NCBI GenBank assembly: GCA_050013615.1
Contig: JBEKEX010000125.1
Span: forward strand, 1 to 7,871
Origin: JBEKEX01 sp050013615
Lineage (GTDB): Bacteria > Chloroflexota > Anaerolineae > Anaerolineales > Anaerolineaceae
Length of the DNA stretch: 7,871 nucleotides
Direction of reading: 5' to 3'
The stretch's first letter is position 1. Every line of letters begins with the position of its first letter. Below are positions 1-4,918 of the stretch, one piece after another. Under the pieces are notes generated by a model. The model was given only the letters and a program-made list of their open reading frames with translations, had not been told where the DNA came from and did not search any database. The position numbers and the translations under genes are program-made.

Positions 1-1
1 G

Positions 2-724
2 GGCGCTTGGCAGACACCGGCTACCTTCCAGTCTTTGGAAACCCCGGAATTTTCAGGAGTGGATGAAGCCATCCAGAACGGTGCGAGCACCTCTGCGGCC
101 TCCACTCCGGCTTTCGCTCAGCAGACCTTACCTTCAGGCCAGTTGCCGATCTTGAGATTGGTGGGGCAGGTGGGTGCGACGTATCTGGTCGCTGAAGGGC
201 CGGACGGCCTCTATTTGATCGATCAGCATGCCGCCCATGAGCGGGTGCTTTTCGAGCGTTTCCTAAGACAGCAAAGCGACGTGATCCCCTCGCAAGCGTT
301 GTTGCAGCCCGAGGTGTTCCAACTGCCGCCGCAAACCTCGCGGATGTTTCAAAGCCAGTTACCGCATTTGAACAAGCTCGGTTTCGATGTAGAGGTTTTT
401 GGGCAGGATACTTACCGGGTGCGGGCCATCCCGGCGTTGTTCAGCGGCGCCGACCCCGTTGCGGCGGTGAGGGTGGTGGTGGAAGATTTCGAGGAAGATG
501 AAACACCGCTGCAGGACGAGATCGAAGCCAGGATCGCTGCCAGGGTCTGTAAGCGGGTGGCGGTTAAGGCAGGCAAGGTGCTGACGCTCGAAGAGCAGCG
601 TGCCCTGCTGCAAGATTTGGAGGCATGTGCATCGCCGCGCACCTGTCCGCATGGCCGGCCAACCATGATCCATTTATCCGTCGACCTGTTGGAACGACAA
701 TTTGGGCGGCGCGGCAGCCGATGA
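2..724 (+). CDS. mutL: DNA mismatch repair protein MutL, C-terminal part (5' end outside window)
   Basis: MutL couples mismatch recognition by MutS to strand incision and removal. The frame is open from the first bases, so the TTG at 35 is an internal leucine codon and not a start. The N-terminal GHKL ATPase half lies outside the window. The visible part begins with a Ser/Ala/Thr-rich linker (to about nt 145), followed by the C-terminal dimerisation domain. That domain carries DQHAAHERVLFE at nt 221-256, which fits the DQHA(X)2E(X)4E metal-binding motif of endonuclease-type MutL. It also has VCK in place of the usual ACR/ACK, then CPHGRP at 644-661 and FGRR near the C-terminus, which correspond to the other conserved endonuclease motifs. 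This points to a nicking MutL, as in bacteria that lack MutH, rather than the E. coli type. It converges on the histidine kinase gene across a 45-bp gap in which I see no convincing terminator hairpin. Confidence 0.95.
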   Translation, partial: GAWQTPATFQSLETPEFSGVDEAIQNGASTSAASTPAFAQQTLPSGQLPILRLVGQVGATYLVAEGPDGLYLIDQHAAHERVLFERFLRQQSDVIPSQALLQPEVFQLPPQTSRMFQSQLPHLNKLGFDVEVFGQDTYRVRAIPALFSGADPVAAVRVVVEDFEEDETPLQDEIEARIAARVCKRVAVKAGKVLTLEEQRALLQDLEACASPRTCPHGRPTMIHLSVDLLERQFGRRGSR

Positions 725-769
725 AGTTGGGAATCGATTGGGGGAAATTCTGAATGAATTCGAGCTACT

Positions 770-1984
770 TCAAGCGACAGATTCTTTGTTGAAGGTGGAG
801 CGCAACGGCATTTCGATGATGAAAGTCGAGCCTTTGCCTGCCTGGCTTTGAACCGTGATCGTCCCGCTGTGGCTTTCGATGATCTTTTTGCTGATCGATA
901 GCCCCAGGCCCGTGCCATTGGCAAATTTTTCGGTGCGGCGCGAGCGGAAAAATTTTTCGAACATGTGCGATAGGTCTTCCGCGGCGATGCCGATCCCTGT
1001 ATCTTGTATGCTGATCCACATATGTTGACCGTCAGAATGGGCGGCGATGGTCACTTTCCCTTTAGGTTCATTATATTTGATGGCGTTGCTGAGCAAATTT
1101 AATAAGACCTGCTTGATCTTGTCTGCATCGGCTTCCATCATCGGAAGATCGTCGGGGAGCTTCTGCCGGAGTTCGATGCTTTGTTCGTCCGCTTTCGATT
1201 GGACCACCTGGCAGCATTCGATGATCAGTTTTTTAAGATCGAAGCGGGTTGCGGACAGAGAAACACGCCCTGATTCCAACCGCGCCAGGTCTAAAAATGT
1301 CGAGGTTAAATTGTTCAGCCGCTGTGCTTCACCGTGGATGATGGTCGCCAATCGGATGCGTTCTTCTTCAGGCACACCGGGCTTTTGCAGCAAGTAGGCG
1401 ATGGTGTAGATCGAGGTGAGGGGTGTACGCAATTCGTGCACCAGATTGGCGATCATATCCCATTGGTGGAACAGGCGCGTATTTTCGATGGCAACCGCGG
1501 CCTGTCCCCCAAGGGCCAGCAGGATGCTCTTATCTTCTTCATCATAAACACCCTCTTTTTTGTTGATCACTTCCAGAACACCGAGCAGCGCGTTGTTCGA
1601 GATCAAAGGTATGGCGATGAGTGAATGGGTATCGAAACCCAATTTCTTTTCCACCTGGTCGAAGAAGCGCTTATCCTGATGTACGTCGGAAACCAGTGCA
1701 GGTTCACGATGGGTGGCTACCCAGCCTGCAATGCTATCAGCCGGGACGGTGAGGCCTCGCATTTGGACATCTTCGTTTTCGTTGGCTGCTGCCTGGAAGA
1801 ACAACCGGTCTTTAACCACATCGTACAGCAAAATGGAGGCAGCCTGTGATTTCAGGATCTCGGTCGAAAGGTGGACGATCTTTTTCAAGAGAGCGTTCAG
1901 CTCGAGGGTGGACGTCAGGTCGCGCGAGATTTCTGATAACCTTTGATAACGACGTAATGCCTGGGCGGCAGTCGAGTCATTCAT
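770..1984 (-). CDS. GAF-domain sensor histidine kinase (cytoplasmic)
   Basis: This 404-residue protein should autophosphorylate on histidine and pass the phosphate to a response regulator. Residues about 20-170 form a GAF domain, ending in the typical AVAIENTRLF helix. A HisKA dimerisation helix follows with the phospho-acceptor His183 in LVHELRTPLT. The HATPase_c domain has the N box around Asn300 (LLSNAIKY), the G1 box DTGIGI (328-333), an F box MFEKFF (341-346) and the G2 box NGTGLGL (356-362), so it looks catalytically complete. There is no signal peptide, transmembrane segment or receiver domain, so it should sense an intracellular cue through GAF; the ligand cannot be read from the sequence. 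It is the last gene of the operon. Its ATG overlaps the sirtuin stop by 4 bp and has a good GGAGG site (1992-1996) 7 nt upstream. The receiver-TadZ protein at 2742-3893 is the obvious partner. Confidence 0.95.
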   Translation of the reverse strand: MNDSTAAQALRRYQRLSEISRDLTSTLELNALLKKIVHLSTEILKSQAASILLYDVVKDRLFFQAAANENEDVQMRGLTVPADSIAGWVATHREPALVSDVHQDKRFFDQVEKKLGFDTHSLIAIPLISNNALLGVLEVINKKEGVYDEEDKSILLALGGQAAVAIENTRLFHQWDMIANLVHELRTPLTSIYTIAYLLQKPGVPEEERIRLATIIHGEAQRLNNLTSTFLDLARLESGRVSLSATRFDLKKLIIECCQVVQSKADEQSIELRQKLPDDLPMMEADADKIKQVLLNLLSNAIKYNEPKGKVTIAAHSDGQHMWISIQDTGIGIAAEDLSHMFEKFFRSRRTEKFANGTGLGLSISKKIIESHSGTITVQSQAGKGSTFIIEMPLRSTFNKESVA

Positions 1985-2745
1985 AAGAGAGCCTCCGCAA
2001 TTTTCGGAATTATAGTCACCGCATCATCGTGGATGACCACACGAGCGCGTGGATCCAGCGACGTGGGAGAAATGTTGTTGATGACCAGGGCGGCACCCGC
2101 GCGATAGGCCAGATAGGGCAGGGTGCTGGCAGGGACGACTTCCAATGATGAGCCTACCACCAGGAATAAATCAGCTTTCATACTGTGGGATTCTGCCTCG
2201 GTCCAAGTATTTGCGGGCAGCATCTCCTCAAAAAGAACGATGTCAGGCTTCAGGATGTGCCTGCATCCAGGGCATTTTGGTATTGCGCCATCGTTCAGCA
2301 ATTCATCTTCGAACAGCTCCGATTGGAAAGATCGATGGCAGGAAGGGCATGTCATGGTCAGCGCAGAGCCATGCAACTCGATCACTTTCTTGGCACCTGC
2401 TTTTTGGTGTAGGCCGTCGATATTTTGGGTGATGATGGTTTTGATGATGCCGGCATTTTCCAATTTTGCAAGCGCCTGGTGGGCAGCATTGGGTTTCGCA
2501 GACATAATCGTTTTTGCCAGAGGTTTCAACCAGCCATAAAATCTTTCTGGATGAGCTTCAAAAGCAGTCAGAGACGCAACTTCCATGGGGTCGTCACGTT
2601 CCCACAATCCGGTGTTTTGAGATCGAAAGTCTGGAATGCCCGACGGAGTGGAAATGCCCGCCCCTGTCAACACTACGCCGTATTTGGAGTTTTTAAAGAG
2701 AGCAATGACCTTCTGAACAGCTTTTTCAGTTTCCGAAACGATCAT
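1981..2745 (-). CDS. cobB: NAD-dependent protein deacylase, Sir2 family (sirtuin)
   Basis: Sirtuins remove acetyl or related acyl groups from lysines, consuming NAD+ and giving nicotinamide and O-acyl-ADP-ribose. The 254-residue protein is a normal single-domain bacterial length. Visible motifs are the NAD-binding GAGIS (28-32) and GIPDFR (36-41), TQNIDGLH (106-113), the catalytic His125 in ELHG, four zinc cysteines as CPSC (Cys133, Cys136) and CPGC (Cys158, Cys161), and GSSLEVVPA (198-206). It resembles the Thermotoga sirtuin. The Tyr/Arg pair typical of desuccinylase (SIRT5-like) sirtuins is not evident, so deacetylation is the likelier activity. The usual FGE motif before the LP turn reads FEE (172-174), a Gly to Glu change beside the acyl-lysine channel. 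The gene overlaps both neighbours by 4 bp (ATGA). Its own ribosome site is weak, so translation probably depends on coupling to the upstream response-regulator gene. Confidence 0.95.
   Translation of the reverse strand: MIVSETEKAVQKVIALFKNSKYGVVLTGAGISTPSGIPDFRSQNTGLWERDDPMEVASLTAFEAHPERFYGWLKPLAKTIMSAKPNAAHQALAKLENAGIIKTIITQNIDGLHQKAGAKKVIELHGSALTMTCPSCHRSFQSELFEDELLNDGAIPKCPGCRHILKPDIVLFEEMLPANTWTEAESHSMKADLFLVVGSSLEVVPASTLPYLAYRAGAALVINNISPTSLDPRARVVIHDDAVTIIPKIAEALL
1992..1996 (-). promoter_or_regulatory. Shine-Dalgarno site fixing the histidine kinase start
   Basis: GGAGG on the minus strand lies 7 nt before the ATG at 1984, inside the end of the sirtuin gene. It supports that start and suggests the kinase can recruit ribosomes itself as well as by coupling through the ATGA overlap. 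Confidence 0.6.
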
Positions 2746-3893
2746 TTTCCCAGGTGCTGGATGTAGAGATCGGCCAGATGTGCCATCTGCTGCGCGTATA
2801 AGCCATCCGGCTGTACTTGCAGCAGGGGGACTGTACGCAGGGCAGCTTGATAGGAAAGTTCGGGCACGGGCGGGATCATCTGGGCGACGGTCTGTTTCAA
2901 CGATTCCTGAACCTGGCTCAAGGAAAGCTGCACGTCCACCCGCATGCGGTTGAGGAGCACCACAGTCAGGAACTTGCTCTTTCCAAAACCGCGCGCAATC
3001 AGGTTATCGATCAAGATCTTGGTATGTTGGACGGTGGCGGGCTGGGCATCGACCAGAAGCAAGACTTCCTGTGTGAATTCCATAATGGCATCGAAACCGG
3101 CTAGAAAAGGTGTGCCGACATCCAAAATGACAAAGGGACTACTGGCAGCAAGGCTGTGGACGACCATTTCAAGCCTATCGTCGCACCCTAATACCTCATT
3201 ACCAGGCAGGTCGGTAGACGCAAGCAAAAGGCGCACTCCCTCGTTCATGCGTACCAACTCTTTTTCAACCCTGGTGGGGGTAATTTCGGCGGGTTTCAGC
3301 TTAAGCAAGCTCTCCAACCCGTTCGGATTCTGGAGAGCCAGTTCGATTCCCCACGTGCCCTGGCCGGCGCGAAGTTCGGCAGCGATGACATCTTCCTTTG
3401 TTTTGAGGCGGTAAGAAAGCGCCAAGTTGAGGACCGTACTGGAAACGCCCAGGCCGCCCTTGCAGCCCATTACGGCCACTGTGTAGCCATGTTGTTGTTC
3501 CTGCGTGCCTACCGCCCGGGATTTTCCGCGCGCCAACAATGCTTTGATATGCGCCACCAATTCGGCGGGATGGATGGGTTTGGTCAAATAATCATCGGCA
3601 CCCACTTCGTAGCCGGTGACTTTGTCTTCCACCTGGCTTTTAGCAGTGAACAAGATGATCGGTGTTGAGGCTGTATCGTCATCCTTGCGGAGTTGGCGGG
3701 TGACCTCGTAGCCATCTACATCCGGCATCATGACGTCCAAAACGATCAGATCTGGCTTTTCATTGCGGGCGAGGCCGAGCGCTTGGGTGCCGTTTTGGGC
3801 GGCAACGATTTGGTAGCCTTGGCGTTGAAGCATCAGCCCTACCAGCCGTAGGGTTTCCATGTCATCGTCAACGATCAAAATCTTTTCGGCCAT
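2742..3893 (-). CDS. Response regulator: CheY-like receiver fused to a CpaE/TadZ-like (MinD-superfamily) ATPase domain
   Basis: This is a 383-residue two-domain protein. Residues 1-122 form a complete receiver: acidic residues Asp9-Asp11, phospho-acceptor Asp53 in LIVLDVMMP, Thr83 and Lys105 in LTKP, so real phosphorylation is expected. After a short linker, residues 137-383 resemble the MinD/ParA superfamily as found in CpaE/TadZ, the localisation ATPases of Tad/Flp pilus systems. The Walker A region reads CKGGLGVSS (144-152). The signature lysine Lys145 is present, but the canonical P-loop lysine (KGGxGKT) is replaced by Val150. The DVG at 258-260 fits the switch II position. Atypical Walker A motifs are common in TadZ proteins, so nucleotide may be bound without efficient hydrolysis. 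No pilus genes lie in this window. It is the first gene of the operon, with a GAAGGGA ribosome site just upstream of its ATG. The downstream histidine kinase is the likely phosphodonor. Function beyond signalling or localisation is unknown. Confidence 0.9.
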   Translation of the reverse strand: MAEKILIVDDDMETLRLVGLMLQRQGYQIVAAQNGTQALGLARNEKPDLIVLDVMMPDVDGYEVTRQLRKDDDTASTPIILFTAKSQVEDKVTGYEVGADDYLTKPIHPAELVAHIKALLARGKSRAVGTQEQQHGYTVAVMGCKGGLGVSSTVLNLALSYRLKTKEDVIAAELRAGQGTWGIELALQNPNGLESLLKLKPAEITPTRVEKELVRMNEGVRLLLASTDLPGNEVLGCDDRLEMVVHSLAASSPFVILDVGTPFLAGFDAIMEFTQEVLLLVDAQPATVQHTKILIDNLIARGFGKSKFLTVVLLNRMRVDVQLSLSQVQESLKQTVAQMIPPVPELSYQAALRTVPLLQVQPDGLYAQQMAHLADLYIQHLGK

Positions 3894-3928
3894 ACTGATC
3901 CCTTCCCGTTCGAGGTTACCTTTTAGTC

Positions 3929-3957
3929 AGTCTAGCACAAACTTTCGCATGAGGCAA
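3929..3957 (-). promoter_or_regulatory. Putative sigma70-like promoter of the response regulator-sirtuin-kinase operon
   Basis: On the minus strand, TTGCCT (3952-3957) and TAGACT (3929-3934) are separated by exactly 17 bp. Each matches four of six consensus bases. Transcription would start near 3922 and give a leader of about 30 nt before the ATG at 3893, long enough for the ribosome site. Identified by eye only. Confidence 0.4.
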
Positions 3958-3960
3958 GTA

Positions 3961-3983
3961 AAAATTGCAATAAATACAATTTT
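3961..3983. repeat. Inverted repeat next to the operon promoter, possible operator
   Basis: AAAATTG (3961-3967) and CAATTTT (3977-3983) form a perfect 7-bp inverted repeat around a 9-bp spacer. It lies just upstream of the -35 element at 3952-3957 on the minus strand, where a regulator could bind. The surrounding DNA is AT-rich, so a chance repeat is quite possible. Confidence 0.25.
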
Positions 3984-4162
3984 ATTGATTAATTCTACCA
4001 TTTTAAGAGTGTGTGTCAATCAGAGCAGTCATTTTTATATTGGATTGGATCACCAGTGCTCAGATGTATTATTCAAATGATGAAGTTCTTTAACGAGGTG
4101 TGGGGGAGGAGATTTCGTATTCCCAATTATTCACATGAGGCGGATAAATAAAACATTCGTTA

Positions 4163-4168
4163 TATAAT
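4163..4168 (+). promoter_or_regulatory. Possible -10 element for the tandem small genes
   Basis: TATAAT is a perfect -10 hexamer about 120 bp upstream of the ATG at 4285. No acceptable -35 lies 16-18 bp before it and there is no TGn extension, so this is weak. In AT-rich DNA such hexamers arise by chance. Confidence 0.25.
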
Positions 4169-4284
4169 TTAAAAGGTTCCAACATTATTGTTAGAGGGGT
4201 ATTTCTCAAGAGGGTGATCTTACACGACTAGGATCTCAGTACTGGAAAAGGTGATCAAATTGCCATCATAAGGAGATTATATAA

Positions 4285-4572
4285 ATGCAAGACGAAATTC
4301 TAGCGAGGCTTGAAAAACTCATTGATATGGCCAATATCCTGGTAGGAGACCATCCAACTGATGCAAGATTAAAACTTATGCTTATTAACTTGGAAGAAGT
4401 AAAATCCGAAATTTCAAAACCGGAGTTAAAGAAGGATAAACTTAGACAGCTTAGCTTTGGAGTTACTCGTATCTTTACAGAAATGCTGGATTATGAAATA
4501 ACTCCATTTGGGGAAGAATTGAAAAAATTTTTGATTGAGTTTCATGATTTTTATGAAACTGTGAGTAATTAA
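4285..4572 (+). CDS. Small acidic helical protein, unknown function (tandem copy 1)
   Basis: This 95-residue protein belongs to no family I recognise. It starts at an ATG with a good AAGGAG site (4270-4275) 9 nt upstream. The sequence suggests four amphipathic helices: about 2-20, 26-44 (capped by HPTD at 23-26), 50-70 and 75-92, with breaks at Pro46 and at TP (73-74). It has no cysteine, signal peptide or membrane segment and a net charge of about -6, so it is probably a cytosolic helical bundle. It is about 58% identical to the next gene (55 of 95 aligned positions by hand). Shared blocks are HPTD, KSEIS, KLRQL, MLDYE and the C-terminal GEEL-KFL-F-DFY pattern, so the family is under protein-level constraint. 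AT-rich codons (AGA, TTA, AAA) differ from the flanking genes and suggest transfer. Size and fold would suit a bacteriocin- or toxin-immunity protein, but that is a guess; no toxin gene is present. Confidence 0.8.
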   Translation: MQDEILARLEKLIDMANILVGDHPTDARLKLMLINLEEVKSEISKPELKKDKLRQLSFGVTRIFTEMLDYEITPFGEELKKFLIEFHDFYETVSN

Positions 4573-4578
4573 GGAGGG
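4571..4578 (+). promoter_or_regulatory. Strong Shine-Dalgarno site deciding the TTG start of the second small gene
   Basis: AAGGAGGG overlaps the TAA stop of copy 1 and lies 7 nt before the TTG at 4586. It supports that rare start codon, as does the match of the following residues (M-x-x-EILA-LE) to the start of copy 1. Termination of copy 1 would place the ribosome on this site, so the two are likely translationally coupled. Confidence 0.7.
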
Positions 4579-4585
4579 TTAGTAA

Positions 4586-4876
4586 TTGGATAACGAAATT
4601 TTGGCGATGCTTGAAAATCTCATAAATATGACCAATGCTATGATGAAAGGACATCCAACTGATTTGAGATTTAATTTCTTGCTTCTTAGTTTGAAAGAAA
4701 TAAAATCCGAAATTTCTGAACCAAATCTAACAACTAAAGCTAAACTTAGACAGCTTGGTTATGATGTTACTCGTGTATATTCAGATATGCTGGATTACGA
4801 GAAAACTCCATTAGGAGAGGAATTGGTGAAGTTTCTACTAAAGTTTAATGACTTTTATGATACTTTAAATAATTAA
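4586..4876 (+). CDS. Small acidic helical protein, unknown function (tandem copy 2)
   Basis: This 96-residue paralogue of the preceding gene uses a TTG start behind a near-ideal ribosome site. It aligns end to end with copy 1 with a single one-residue insertion near position 49. Shared motifs are HPTD (23-26), KSEIS (40-44), KLRQL (53-57), VTR (61-63), MLDYE (68-72) and the C-terminal GEEL-KFL-F-DFY block. It has no cysteine, membrane segment or signal peptide, and a net charge of about -4. Divergence concentrates at surface-type positions, for example residues 18-22 and 29-32, while the likely helix contacts persist. This fits two related proteins with different partner specificities, but it is inference. 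The gene ends 15 nt before the first possible tilS start codon (4892), so transcripts may run on into tilS. Function unknown. Confidence 0.78.
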   Translation: MDNEILAMLENLINMTNAMMKGHPTDLRFNFLLLSLKEIKSEISEPNLTTKAKLRQLGYDVTRVYSDMLDYEKTPLGEELVKFLLKFNDFYDTLNN

Positions 4877-4903
4877 GGAAGTTCCAGGTGAATGTCATCC
4901 CGA

Positions 4904-4912
4904 TGCTATAAT
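4904..4912 (+). promoter_or_regulatory. Extended -10 promoter of tilS, probably giving a leaderless mRNA
   Basis: TGCTATAAT is a perfect extended -10 (TGn plus TATAAT at 4907-4912). Six bases separate it from the ATG at 4919, so transcription is expected to begin at or within a base or two of that ATG. No good -35 is visible, as is common for extended -10 promoters. The arrangement matches leaderless promoters known from Deinococcus and actinobacteria. Confidence 0.5.
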
Positions 4913-4918
4913 GACGGC

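Larger units (their letters stand above)
3894..4284. other. AT-rich divergent intergenic region
   Basis: These 391 bp separate the leftward signalling operon from the rightward small-gene pair. I see no convincing gene: one short rightward open frame ending at 4080 starts inside the response regulator gene and has no ribosome site or recognisable product. The region holds the putative operon promoter, the inverted repeat at 3961-3983, a TATAAT at 4163-4168, and a possible leader of about 110 nt before the first small gene. That leader contains the direct repeat GGTGATC (4213-4219 and 4250-4256) and the palindrome CAGTACTG (4237-4244). I cannot assign it to any known RNA motif. The fall in GC begins around 3940-3960. 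Confidence 0.5.
4270..4876 (+). repeat. Tandem gene duplication, unit about 301-304 bp
   Basis: Copies 1 and 2 keep register at the DNA level. The identical block AAAATCCGAAATTTC lies at 4401-4415 and 4702-4716 (offset 301). AAACTTAGACAGCTT lies at 4438-4452 and 4742-4756 (offset 304), which reflects one inserted codon between them. CATCCAACTGAT is also shared. The ribosome site and spacer are duplicated too: AAGGAG to start codon is the same length, with 12 of 18 bases identical. A third similar segment, TAATTAAGGA, follows copy 2, which may be the remnant of a further unit. Confidence 0.75.

Noticed and set aside
35..37. TTG as a start codon for a short mutL-like gene
   Set aside because: The frame is open upstream to the window edge and the region is the normal MutL linker, so this is the interior of a full gene.
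725..769. Bidirectional terminator between mutL and the histidine kinase gene
   Set aside because: Only a 5-bp AT-rich stem (AATTC/GAATT) is present with no T tract, too weak to call.
412..924. 170-codon open frame on the minus strand across the mutL end and the kinase end
   Set aside because: It is antisense to the clear MutL C-terminal motifs and out of frame with the kinase. The translation is Arg/Ser-rich with no domain and no ribosome site.
2944..3414. 156-codon plus-strand open frame within the response regulator gene
   Set aside because: It lies wholly antisense to the TadZ-like domain. Its composition is that of a shadow frame and it has no recognisable motif.
3859..4080. 73-codon plus-strand open frame reaching into the intergenic region
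   Set aside because: It begins inside the response regulator gene, has no ribosome site, and its coding look stops at the compositional boundary.
4270..4876. CRISPR array or toxin-antitoxin module in the repeated AT-rich region
   Set aside because: The repeat unit is about 300 bp and protein-coding, not short repeats with spacers. The two genes are paralogues of each other, not a dissimilar toxin and antitoxin.
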